The notes beneath the pieces are model-generated. The model was given only the letters and a program-made list of their open reading frames with translations. It ran no database searches and was not told where the DNA came from. From Ephemerocybe angulata (taxonomy: Eukaryota > Basidiomycota > Agaricomycetes > Agaricales > Psathyrellaceae): a DNA stretch of 64,000 nucleotides. The stretch lies in the NCBI GenBank assembly GCA_013368325.1, contig JAACJK010000169.1, forward strand, positions 1 through 64,000, written 5' to 3'. Both the position numbers and the translations under genes were made by a program. Below are positions 1 through 12,235 of this stretch, piece by piece (position 1 is the first letter of the stretch; every line of letters begins with the position of its first letter).

Positions 1-3000
1 CCCAATGCACTGCTTGCGTTCACATGATCTCTTTCTCACGTGCTGCCTCGCACGTTCACGTGTCGCCCTCTCAAACTCTCCCTCGACCTCCCTGACCCTT
101 GATCGACTTGCTTTCAACGTCCAACCCTCTCCCTTACACTCCTCTCCACCTGCATCATTTTCTTTCCAACCCCTCCCTCCATTTCGCATGCATCGACCAC
201 ATCCACGCTTCCCTAACTCTCCCCATTTATTTCCTAAACCTCTCCCCAACGGACTCCACGTCTTGCACATGCATCTCTTCTCGCTTGCATAAACACCTTG
301 TTCTGTTTCCATTCAACCCGACACATTTGCCTTCCGCGTTGTCTCCTAACCCTTGTCCAAACGTTTTCAACCATCTCCGCACACCGACTTGCTCCATCGC
401 ACACCTTGACCTCATCCACGATGTATCCTAAACCTCGCCCTGACGCATGGCTTGCGTTCACATATCTCTTTCTCACGCACTGCCTCGTGTGTTCCCGTGT
501 CACCCTCTCGACTTTCCCTCGATCTCCCTGAGCTGCGATCCACCAACAGCTCGCTTTCAAATGTCGACCCTTTCATTTCATTTCCATTCCCAACCCTCTC
601 CCTTGCCCTTCTCCGCCTGCATCATTTCCTTTCAAACACCTCCTGCCATTGCGCATGCTTCAACATCCCCTTCTCTCCATCTGATTCCCTAAACCTCTCC
701 CGCACGGTCTGCTTGTGTTCCTTTCAAACTCGGTTCAAACACCTCGCTCTCGTTCCATTCCTAAACCTCTCCCAACGGACTCCCCGTATCGCACATGCAT
801 CTCTTCTCGCTTGCCTTTCCTTTCAAACGCCTCGATCTGTTTCCATTCCATTTGTCTTCCGCATTGTCTCCTAACCCTTGTCCAAACAGTTTCAACCGTC
901 TCCGCACACCGCAACTCGCCACTCTACGACCACTGCCTTGTCTCAATTCCTAACCCTTTCCCGGATGCTCTCATTCCTCCGTGTTCTGCACATACATCAC
1001 TCCCACTGACCCACCAGCATGTCTCAATCTTGCCAATTCATTGATCTTCTGTGATGCCTAAACCTCGTCCGAACGGCCGCTCTCTTCCCCGACCGCATCT
1101 GCAATTCCCACGCCCACGCCACATCATTTCCATCAACCTGATTTGATGACTCTTTCCCACCCTTGTCCAAACACCTTTGTTTATTCCCGTCACATGCCCC
1201 TGCGATTCCCACACACATGCATCTCGCTCGGCGTCGTCTCTCACCGCCCGCATCCAACACGGCACCCATCTCTGTCCCCACACCCTTCATCCAAGATGCC
1301 CTGCCTAACCCTCCTCCCAACTCACTCCCTCTGTCCCCTGTCGCATTCCAAACTACTCTCTTCTCCCTTTCCACCTCATCCGCGCTGTCTTTTCCTAAAC
1401 CTCGCCCCCAATGCACTGCTTGCGTTCACATGATCTCTTTCTCACGTGCTGCCTCGCACGTTCACGTGTCGCCCTCTCAAACTCTCCCTCGACCTCCCTG
1501 ACCCTTGATCGACTTGCTTTCAAACGTCCAACCCTCTCCCTTACACTCCTCTCCACCTGCATCATTTTCTTTCCAACCCCTCCCTCCATTTCGCATGCAT
1601 CGACCACATCCACGCTTCCCTAACTCTCCCCATTTTATTTCCTAAACCTCTCCCCAACGGACTCCACGTCTTGCACATGCATCTCTTCTCGCTTGCATAA
1701 ACACCTTGTTCTGTTTCCATTCAACCCGACACATTTGCCTTCCGCGTTGTCTCCTAACCCTTGTCCAAACGTTTTCAACCATCTCCGCACACCGACTTGC
1801 TCCATCGCACACCTTGACCTCATCCACGATGTATCCTAAACCTCGCCCTGACGCATGGCTTGCGTTCACATGATCTCTTTCTCACGCACTGCCTCGTGTG
1901 TTCCCGTGTCACCCTCTCGGACTTTCCCTCGATCTCCCTGAGCCTGCGATCCACCAACAGCTCGCTTTCAAATGTTCGACCCTCTTCATTTCATTTCCAT
2001 TCCCAAACCCTCTCCCTTGCCCTTCTCCGCCTGCATCATTTCCTTTCAAACACCTCCTGCCATTGCGCATGCTTCAACACTCCCCGTTCTCTCCATCTGA
2101 TTCCCTAAACCTCTCCCGCACGGTCTGCTTGTGTTTCCTTTCAAACTCGGTTCAAACACCTCGCTCTCGTTCCATTTCCTAAACCTCTCCCAAACGGACT
2201 CCCCGTATCGCACATGCATCTCTTCTCGCTTGCCTTTCCTTTCAAACGCCTCGATCTGTTTCCATTCCATTTGTCTTCCGCATTGTCTCCTAACCCTTGT
2301 CCAACAGTTTCAACCGTCTCCGCACACCGCAACTCGCCACTCTACGACCACTGCCTTGTCTCAATTTCCTAACCCTTTCCCGGATGCTCTCATTCCTCCG
2401 TGTTCTGCACATACATCACTCCCACTTGACCCACCAGCATGTCTCAATCTTGCCAATTCATTGATCTTCTGTGATGCCTAACCTCGTCCGAACGGCCGCT
2501 CTCTTCCCCGACCGCATCTGCAATTCCCACGCCCACGCCACATCATTTCCATCAACCTGATTTGATGACTCTTTCCCACCCTTGTCCAAACACCTTTGTT
2601 TATTCCCGTCACATGCCCCTGCGATTCCCACACACATGCATCTCGCTCGGCGTCGTCTCTCACCGCCCGCATCCAACACGGCACCCATCTCTGTCCCCAC
2701 ACCCTTCATCCAAGATGCCCTGCCTAACCCTCCTCCCAACTCACTCCCTCTGTCCCCTGTCGCATTCCAAACTACTCTCTTCTCCCTTTCCACCTCATCC
2801 GCGCTGTCTTTTCCTAAACCTCGCCCCCAATGCACTGCTTGCGTTCACATGATCTCTTTCTCACGTGCTGCCTCGCACGTTCACGTGTCGCCCTCTCAAA
2901 CTCTCCCTCGACCTCCCTGACCCTTGATCGACTTGCTTTCAACGTCCAACCCTCTCCCTTACACTCCTCTCCACCTGCATCATTTTCTTTCCAACCCCTC

Positions 3001-6000
3001 CCTCCATTTCGCATGCATCGACCACATCCACGCTTCCCTAACTCTCCCCATTTTATTTCCTAAACCTCTCCCCAACGGACTCCACGTCTTGCACATGCAT
3101 CTCTTCTCGCTTGCATAAACACCTTGTTCTGTTTCCATTCAACCCGACACATTTGCCTTCCGCGTTGTCTCCTAACCCTTGTCCAAACGTTTTCAACCAT
3201 CTCCGCACACCGACTTGCTCCATCGCACACCTTGACCTCATCCACGATGTATCCTAAACCTCGCCCTGACGCATGGCTTGCGTTCACATGATCTCTTCTC
3301 ACGCACTGCCTCGTGTGTTCCCGTGTCACCCTCTCGGACTTTCCCTCGATCTCCCTGAGCCTGCGATCCACCAACAGCTCGCTTTCAAATGTTCGACCCT
3401 CTTCATTTCATTTCCATTCCCAAACCCTCTCCCTTGCCCTTCTCCGCCTGCATCATTTCCTTTCAAACACCTCCTGCCATTGCGCATGCTTCAACACTCC
3501 CCGTTCTCTCCATCTGATTCCCTAAACCTCTCCCGCACGGTCTGCTTGTGTTTCCTTTCAAACTCGGTTCAAACACCTCGCTCTCGTTCCATTTCCTAAA
3601 CCTCTCCCAAACGGACTCCCCGTATCGCACATGCATCTCTTCTCGCTTGCCTTTCCTTTCAAACGCCTCGATCTGTTTCCATTCCATTTGTCTTCCGCAT
3701 TGTCTCCTAACCCTTGTCCAAACAGTTTCAACCGTCTCCGCACACCGCAACTCGCCACTCTACGACCACTGCCTTGTCTCAATTTCCTAACCCTTTCCCG
3801 GATGCTCTCATTCCTCCGTGTTCTGCACATACATCACTCCCACTTGACCCACCAGCATGTCTCAATCTTGCCAATTCATTGATCTTCTGTGATGCCTAAA
3901 CCTCGTCCGAACGGCCGCTCTCTTCCCCGACCGCATCTGCAATTCCCACGCCCACGCCACATCATTTCCATCAACCTGATTTGATGACTCTTTCCCACCC
4001 TTGTCCAAACACCTTTGTTTATTCCCGTCACATGCCCCTGCGATTCCCACACACATGCATCTCGCTCGGCGTCGTCTCTCACCGCCCGCATCCAACACGG
4101 CACCCATCTCTGTCCCCACACCCTTCATCCAAGATGCCCTGCCTAACCCTCCTCCCAACTCACTCCCTCTGTCCCCTGTCGCATTCCAAACTACTCTCTT
4201 CTCCCTTTCCACCTCATCCGCGCTGTCTTTTCCTAAACCTCGCCCCCAATGCACTGCTTGCGTTCACATGATCTCTTTCTCACGTGCTGCCTCGCACGTT
4301 CACGTGTCGCCCTCTCAAACTCTCCCTCGACCTCCCTGACCCTTGATCGACTTGCTTTCAAACGTCCAACCCTCTCCCTTACACTCCTCTCCACCTGCAT
4401 CATTTTCTTTCCAACCCCTCCCTCCATTTCGCATGCATCGACCACATCCACGCTTCCCTAACTCTCCCCATTTTATTTCCTAAACCTCTCCCCAACGGAC
4501 TCCACGTCTTGCACATGCATCTCTTCTCGCTTGCATAAACACCTTGTTCTGTTTCCATTCAACCCGACACATTTGCCTTCCGCGTTGTCTCCTAACCCTT
4601 GTCCAAACGTTTTCAACCATCTCCGCACACCGACTTGCTCCATCGCACACCTTGACCTCATCCACGATGTATCCTAAACCTCGCCCTGACGCATGGCTTG
4701 CGTTCACATGATCTCTTTCTCACGCACTGCCTCGTGTGTTCCCGTGTCACCCTCTCGGACTTTCCCTCGATCTCCCTGAGCCTGCGATCCACCAACAGCT
4801 CGCTTTCAAATGTTCGACCCTCTTCATTTCATTTCCATTCCCAACCCTCTCCCTTGCCCTTCTCCGCCTGCATCATTTCCTTTCAAACACCTCCTGCCAT
4901 TGCGCATGCTTCAACACTCCCCGTTCTCTCCATCTGATTCCCTAAACCTCTCCCGCACGGTCTGCTTGTGTTTCCTTTCAAACTCGGTTCAAACACCTCG
5001 CTCTCGTTCCATTTCCTAAACCTCTCCCAAACGGACTCCCCGTATCGCACATGCATCTCTTCTCGCTTGCCTTTCCTTTCAAACGCCTCGATCTGTTTCC
5101 ATTCCATTTGTCTTCCGCATTGTCTCCTAACCCTTGTCCAAACAGTTTCAACCGTCTCCGCACACCGCAACTCGCCACTCTACGACCACTGCCTTGTCTC
5201 AATTTCCTAACCCTTTCCCGGATGCTCTCATTCCTCCGTGTTCTGCACATACATCACTCCCACTTGACCCACCAGCATGTCTCAATCTTGCCAATTCATT
5301 GATCTTCTGTGATGCCTAAACCTCGTCCGAACGGCCGCTCTCTTCCCCGACCGCATCTGCAATTCCCACGCCCACGCCACATCATTTCCATCAACCTGAT
5401 TTGATGACTCTTTCCCACCCTTGTCCAAACACCTTTGTTTATTCCCGTCACATGCCCCTGCGATTCCCACACACATGCATCTCGCTCGGCGTCGTCTCTC
5501 ACCGCCCGCATCCAACACGGCACCCATCTCTGTCCCCACACCCTTCATCCAAGATGCCCTGCCTAACCCTCCTCCCAACTCACTCCCTCTGTCCCCTGTC
5601 GCATTCCAAACTACTCTCTTCTCCCTTTCCACCTCATCCGCGCTGTCTTTTCCTAAACCTCGCCCCAATGCACTGCTTGCGTTCACATGATCTCTTTCTC
5701 ACGTGCTGCCTCGCACGTTCACGTGTCGCCCTCTCAAACTCTCCCTCGACCTCCCTGACCCTTGATCGACTTGCTTTCAAACGTCCAACCCTCTCCCTTA
5801 CACTCCTCTCCACCTGCATCATTTTCTTTCCAACCCCTCCCTCCATTTCGCATGCATCGACCACATCCACGCTTCCCTAACTCTCCCCATTTTATTTCCT
5901 AAACCTCTCCCCAACGGACTCCACGTCTTGCACATGCATCTCTTCTCGCTTGCATAAACACCTTGTTCTGTTTCCATTCAACCCGACACATTTGCCTTCC

Positions 6001-7504
6001 GCGTTGTCTCCTAACCCTTGTCCAAACGTTTTCAACCATCTCCGCACACCGACTTGCTCCATCGCACACCTTGACCTCATCCACGATGTATCCTAAACCT
6101 CGCCCTGACGCATGGCTTGCGTTCACATGATCTCTTTCTCACGCACTGCCTCGTGTGTTCCCGTGTCACCCTCTCGGACTTTCCCTCGATCTCCCTGAGC
6201 CTGCGATCCACCAACAGCTCGCTTTCAAATGTTCGACCCTCTTCATTTCATTTCCATTCCCAAACCCTCTCCCTTGCCCTTCTCCGCCTGCATCATTTCC
6301 TTTCAAACACCTCCTGCCATTGCGCATGCTTCAACACTCCCCGTTCTCTCCATCTGATTCCCTAAACCTCTCCCGCACGGTCTGCTTGTGTTTCCTTTCA
6401 AACTCGGTTCAAACACCTCGCTCTCGTTCCATTTCCTAAACCTCTCCCAAACGGACTCCCCGTATCGCACATGCATCTCTTCTCGCTTGCCTTTCCTTTC
6501 AAACGCCTCGATCTGTTTCCATTCCATTTGTCTTCCGCATTGTCTCCTAACCCTTGTCCAAACAGTTTCAACCGTCTCCGCACACCGCAACTCGCCACTC
6601 TACGACCACTGCCTTGTCTCAATTTCCTAACCCTTTCCCGGATGCTCTCATTCCTCCGTGTTCTGCACATACATCACTCCCACTTGACCCACCAGCATGT
6701 CTCAATCTTGCCAATTCATTGATCTTCTGTGATGCCTAAACCTCGTCCGAACGGCCGCTCTCTTCCCCGACCGCATCTGCAATTCCCACGCCCACGCCAC
6801 ATCATTTCCATCAACCTGATTTGATGACTCTTTCCCACCCTTGTCCAAACACCTTTGTTTATTCCCGTCACATGCCCCTGCGATTCCCACACACATGCAT
6901 CTCGCTCGGCGTCGTCTCTCACCGCCCGCATCCAACACGGCACCCATCTCTGTCCCCACACCCTTCATCCAAGATGCCCTGCCTAACCCTCCTCCCAACT
7001 CACTCCCTCTGTCCCCTGTCGCATTCCAAACTACTCTCTTCTCCCTTTCCACCTCATCCGCGCTGTCTTTTCCTAAACCTCGCCCCCAATGCACTGCTTG
7101 CGTTCACATGATCTCTTTCTCACGTGCTGCCTCGCACGTTCACGTGTCGCCCTCTCAAACTCTCCCTCGACCTCCCTGACCCTTGATCGACTTGCTTTCA
7201 AACGTCCAACCCTCTCCCTTACACTCCTCTCCACCTGCATCATTTTCTTTCCAACCCCTCCCTCCATTTCGCATGCATCGACCACATCCACGCTTCCCTA
7301 ACTCTCCCCATTTTATTTCCTAAACCTCTCCCCAACGGACTCCACGTCTTGCACATGCATCTCTTCTCGCTTGCATAAACACCTTGTTCTGTTTCCATTC
7401 AACCCGACACATTTGCCTTCCGCGTTGTCTCCTAACCCTTGTCCAAACGTTTTCAACCATCTCCGCACACCGACTTGCTCCATCGCACACCTTGACCTCA
7501 TCCA
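1..7504. repeat. Satellite array, 1421-base higher-order tandem repeat (5 full copies + 1 partial)
   Basis: The same roughly 1.42 kb block recurs head to tail. The landmark ATGCACTGCTTGCG occurs at 5, 1411, 2830, 4249, 5668 and 7089, giving unit lengths of 1406, 1419, 1419, 1419 and 1421. The window begins inside the array, so its true length is unknown. The top strand is strongly pyrimidine-rich (about 70% C+T by eye). Each unit contains about ten boxes of the form CCTAAACCTC or CCTAACCCTT, spaced mostly 75-150 bases apart. The first two thirds of the unit is itself an old duplication: the half starting at the CCTAAACCTCGCCCCC box (about 1393) and the half starting at about 1838 align along most of their length. 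Reading frames inside are short, differ between copies and are broken by the copy-to-copy indels, so I see no coding function. A centromeric or subtelomeric satellite is possible but not shown. Confidence 0.97.
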
Positions 7505-7550
7505 GCGCGTTGTCTCCTAACCCTTGTCCAAATGTTTTCAACCATCCCCG
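7505..7550. repeat. Diverged satellite fragment at the array edge
   Basis: The sixth copy stops at about 7504. It is followed at once by a second, slightly mutated copy of a segment that also occurs earlier in the same unit (the GCGTTGTCTCCTAACCC block seen at 7422). It carries substitutions absent from the homogenised copies. This is the boundary between satellite and unique DNA. Confidence 0.8.
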
Positions 7551-9011
7551 CCCTTCGGTGTGCTCGTGCTCGCTCACTGCGGAGCCGGGGGTGAAGCTGA
7601 GCTTCAAGTTGGCTTCAAGTTGATATGGCGTGGGCTGCTTAAATTAGCACACACTTGGTGGGCAATGGGATTGCAGAATGCGCTGGAGCAATGGCACAAC
7701 TAACTGCGGCGATTATATTGACAGGTTACATATACTTATAAGTAAGATCTCACTCGAAACCATGGCGGACAAACTGGCGGGCGGATAAGATTAGATGGAG
7801 GATTAATAAGCGTACCAAAAAGGCAGTTACCTTCCTAGTATGGTAATGACCTGGTTCTCAGGGGTCAGGCGGACAAAACCTTCCCACTTTCAGTGTCCAG
7901 GAATCTGAATCATTCGCAGCCGGTGCTATGTGCTCTTGGATATGATGCCCGTGCACTTTTGAGGACAAGAGAACTCCCAGATCCTCTTGGTGTCCTCTAC
8001 AGGTGGTGTATATTGTAATGGTTATCATTACTAGCTCGTTGCCTCCAACGAGTCTATGCTTCATCCTCCATATATTGACCATTTTCGTCGCCCTCCCGTC
8101 ACATCCCACTGTCCACGGTCCAGTATTTTCTCCCTCATCCATCATTGTCCTGCTCCATCCACCAGCAGATCTTGAACGGATCCAGTCTGTCGTGATCATT
8201 TGATCACCTGTGTTGTCTCAGAGCGTGTGATCTGGAACACTCCTTGGTGTTGACGACCTTGGGCTTCGCGAGGTGGACTCCGCCGGTGATTTCTCGCCGC
8301 CCTGGCGCTCACTGCAGTAAGAGGACAGGAAATTTACTCCACTTGTAGGGACCACCGCACGGACGCACAACGGGCTCTAGGTCGCGGTCCCGACCTCTGC
8401 AGTCAATGCGAGTACTGCCCATACCTCCTGAATCCTTTATATTATGAACGAGGGTAATGTCTTGACCTTCGTCGTAGATGGAGGCTGGGAAGGCGTTGGT
8501 GGGTTAGCAGGGAGGCGTGTCAGAGGGATCTTAAGTGATTCGGGTCGTTCATCTCTCGGTATCGCTCACCTTCAAGCTCTATATTTGCGTGAAAACTCAT
8601 CATTCTGTCTCGCCGCGATGTTCGTGTTTGAAGCACCCAGCCCGACGCACTCGGACGTCTCGCACCAACACACAAGCCGGGTGTGAATCACTTCGTTCTT
8701 TAGCCCCGCTTCCAACTCTACGCAACGCATAGCGCGAGAGACATTGTCGTCCTCTTGAGGGTCTTATATGATATGGAGTGGAGGAGGCGGTTGCTCCACA
8801 CCGTCAGTCCTCTCGCCTTCAGTCAGACTCGTCGTCGTCCGGTCGTACGACCACGAAAACGACAAAGCCCGAGCCGTCGCAGGAGCAACGCCCGCTGGTC
8901 GGGCGCTCGCATTCCCCCCTACGCCCAGATCAACAACTGACACTACACCCTTACACACCCCTCCAGTCGCGCAGACACAGCCAAACGAGCACAGGAGAGC
9001 ACAAAGCTCGA
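7551..9011. other. Gene-poor stretch beside the satellite
   Basis: No reading frame here has convincing coding character. At 7650-7740 one plus frame reads like a short degraded RNase H-type segment (VGNGIAECAGAMAQ), which could be a retroelement relic; this is weak. 8755-9010 contains overlapping low-complexity frames rich in Ser, Arg and Thr. I see no RNA gene. Confidence 0.4.
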
Positions 9012-12000
9012 ACGCTTAGTCATCAATCAATGATGAAGTTGAACAGGCGTCAATCCTCGTTGGCTCCCACCACCATGTCCTCGTCCCCAGAGGCCCATCG
9101 CCGTACGAGTCCCGCTTTGAATCGCCGTAATACGCGCTGAAAATCTTCTAGCACCACCTCATTTCTCCGTCTACAGCGTCAGATCAGCTCCGACAGACGT
9201 TGAGCTCCACCAACGGCCCCGCCTCGTCCAGCCCTCTCAGCACCTCCGCACCTCCAACGCTTGCCTCGGCTGCCCAAACTCTATCCTCCCATCGCGCACA
9301 TCCATGTACGCACGCGTCCTCCCCCATCTAACATCCACCCGCTGACACACTCTACACCGTCGTCCGCGATCTTCGGACGCGACATAGAGCCTCTGCTCCT
9401 CAGAGCCCAAACCAGCCTTTGGACCCACCCCCTATCCCGTGCGCCTCGCAACCGAACCGTGCGTGCTCGACAGCGCAGCCGCCATGCTCACCCTCATCGA
9501 CGCGGACGTCGTGATCGTAGCACCCCTCGCCTCCCCCTCCATCTCCACCTTCGACGGGTGTAGCTCAGCCTTCGAAGCTGCAGCCCATTTATAGGCCTAT
9601 AGAACGTTACCGCTCATGCCCTAACCGTATTTCCCCACATCGACCTCGGCATCAACGAACACCCTCTCCAGTCTGATCAGCGTCCGCCATCGAGCCACCG
9701 CTCCATATCCGAATTGTGTCGGACCTGGCGAGGGATTGGGCAAGACGTTGGAGGAGAGATTCCGGACTGAGACAGCGGGGAGGGTGGAGGAGAGTTTGTG
9801 TGGCTTGGAGGGCCGTGCCGGGTGTGGTGCTGGTTGCGGGATGGAAGGCGTAGCTGGGGGTAATGAGGGAAGAGAGAGCTCGAGAATCCAGGGACGTGTG
9901 TGCGTGTGCTCGTCCGTCATATTGCGTTCCTTCTCGCGCACGACGCCCAACCCTCGTCCGTCATTCCGTTCATTGTTGTTCAGTTCCTTCTCGTTTCCGA
10001 CCATCGATCGAAGCACCTTCCATTCGACGAACCACCCTCGCCTTCTACCCTCAGATCCCCCGTCGACCCGACCCTCCTCCGCTCGTACTTACCATCCGCC
10101 TTCAGCATCCATTCTTACTCGCGAGCGCCTCGGCTGCGACACCCTCGTACGCGTTCTCGGGCTCGCCGGGGGCAAACAGCGATAGTGTCGCGTTGTTGGA
10201 TAGTCGGGAAGAGTCGGATAGGGAGGGGCTAGCCGCTAGTTTGGAGGAGCGGTAGGAGATTCCGATGGTGGGGAGTGCGGTCAGGGGGTTGTGGGCCGCG
10301 CTCGTGGATGTACCGGTCTTTGTGGCGAAGGACGGAGGAGAGGGGTGGAGAATCGGGGACCTGGGCAAGCCGCCCCGCTCGTCGCCGATAAGCTCAACTC
10401 GCCCTCGATCTTCGATTTTCGGCGTCCACCCTCTGCTCTGCGTTTTAATTTCGGACTCTCCGGACTCATAGTCCCTTCATCGACCCACAATCCTCCCGTG
10501 CTCCGTTTCGTTTTTTAGCTTCTCCTCTCGGCCGTTCTCGCCCCGTTCCACTCTGTGTCTACGGCAACGAGCGGAGAACAGCGGGGGCGGCAGGAGATGG
10601 GAGTCAAAGATGAATGGGGGATGACGAATAGGGCGGGGATGGAGTGTAGTTGAGTTGTGGGTGGAGATAGACGTAGTCGGGAGGTGTGGTGGAGCGGCGC
10701 GGCAGTGGGTGAAAGATGAAGGACGGAGGCGATGGTGGATGGGAGATACATGAAAGGCGGCCGCGACGGGTTGATGGACGCCGGGTCTGAGCGCGAGTAG
10801 GGCGAGGGCGTAACGATGAGCGGGACGACACATGCCACGACGAAGGATGGATACAGATCTGGAGTAGAGGTGGGGTAACTTGGCGATGAGCGAGGGTGAT
10901 ACAGAGTTGTGGGTAGTATCTAGGACGGCGTGATGGTCGGTCGAGGTAAGCATCTGCCCATTTGATATACCTTCGTTTGCCGGTTCTATTCGTGCAGAGC
11001 GGAGCTCACAATCGACAAAGTATCAGGGATAGTGACGGAGCGGGGTGTACCGCTCGTCACTCCCTATGGTCTCCTCGCTTCTGTTTGGTGCGTATCGTGT
11101 GCATCCTCCTCCGTTTGTGTCTCCCTCTCTCCTCCCTCTCTCGTCTCCAGAGCTGGTGATCGCCGCACGTCACTGCGCCGCCCGTCTACTCGAGATACGC
11201 GAGAGGGAGGGTGAGTACATGTACCGGGTCAGGAGGGCTGGGCAAGAGTTTGGAGGCGAGGATGGAGAGTGAGACTTCGGGGAGTGTAGAAGAGAGTTTA
11301 AGCGGCGTGTGGGAGTTGTATCCGTCGTTGCGGGAGGGAAGGTGTAGGTGGAAGGAGGAGTGACGAGCCAGGGATGTGGGCTTGATTGGTGAGTCGGTGT
11401 TTCGAGGTCGGGTAGGTAATCCTATCTGAGCCTTTTCGACACTGTTCGGAGTGTCGATTTCTTCTTCATTGTCGACCCGGCCACGGTGCGCAGCACACCG
11501 GGCCCGGGAAGATATCTACTGACTAGCACAAGTGTACCGGGGAGCGGCGACGTAGAACTCGGGTGCGCGATGCCGGTGACGATGATGAGCGTTGACGAGT
11601 TAAGTTGGATTGGGGCTTGGATGCGTCTGACGGCGTCTGGTGAGCGTATCTGATAGTCATTCTGCTGTTCTCTGTATCGGACGATTCCTATGCACGTCTC
11701 GCTTTGTTTGACACTCGTTCCCCCATTTCTTCGACCATCCAGATACCCTCCACGCGCGTACGCCGTTTCACTCGCTTTGGCGTTTGTTCCGCTTTCTTTT
11801 CGTTTCTCCTCGTTTAGTTTCGCGTTCTCTTGTATTTTTACTAACTAATTCCAACTCTTTATTCGTTCATCCCTCATATTACTGGCGTCGGGCCAGCATC
11901 GGGGGAAGCGTCGAGCGGCGATCGTCTTCGAAACACTTCGACTTCGTGTCGTCGTTCGTGGCTGAGCGCGACTTCGTGTCGTCGTTCGTGGCTGAGCGCG

Positions 12001-12235
12001 ACTTCGTTCTCGGTCGGTCTGTCGTCGATTGTTGGTCGTACGAGCCCATCGCGCGGCTGGTGCTTTTCTCATTTATTTTTGGATCTGCGATTGAGAACGA
12101 GGTGTCTCTTACGCCCGTCCTCACCATACATGTCGGGACTGGGACGGATATGCCTACGCCAGACGAGGGCGAGGAGGTGCGACGGGTGAGGAAGGTGACG
12201 ATGGCGGCGGCGTGGTGGGGGGGTAGTGGTGCAAG
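9012..12235 (+). pseudogene. Copy A of a broken, intron-containing paralogous gene block
   Basis: This block matches the reverse complement of 39058-41775 in the same order along most of its length, and partly 33300-33870. Shared peptide landmarks fix the coding strand as plus here: SMMKLN...RRNTR near 9030-9140, SPSxASxQLRQTLS near 9165, TVRxVDxFFIV followed by RSTPGPGRY near 11440-11510, and SVVDxWSYEP near 12020-12060. The shared block ends in both copies at a splice donor (GTGAGT at 12236), so an intron-bearing gene underlies it. A 43-residue coding-looking stretch (DSAAAMLTLIDADVVIVAPL within it) lies at about 9435-9560, out of frame with the preceding stretch by one base at a CCCCC run. 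Many stops and frame changes interrupt the rest. I do not recognise the family; a domesticated or captured gene inside a mobile element is an alternative. Confidence 0.6.
11939..11998 (+). repeat. 30-base perfect tandem duplication
   Basis: A 30-base segment beginning CGACTTCGTGTCGTCG is repeated exactly twice and the start of a third copy follows. It keeps the plus frame open, encoding a repeated FVAERDFVSS-like decapeptide within copy A. Copy B has no such duplication. It looks recent. Confidence 0.85.

Noticed and set aside
1..7500. Many overlapping frames of 60-160 codons in the array, on both strands
   Set aside because: They recur with the 1421-base unit, are broken by copy-specific indels, and have biased composition that follows from pyrimidine richness. 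They are not genes.
1..7550. Telomere at the window edge
   Set aside because: CCTAA words are scattered within a long unit. There is no run of CCCTAA or TTAGGG.
7640..7760. Retroelement RNase H remnant
   Set aside because: The match to the GNxxAD-type motif is too short and the neighbouring sequence shows no reverse transcriptase.
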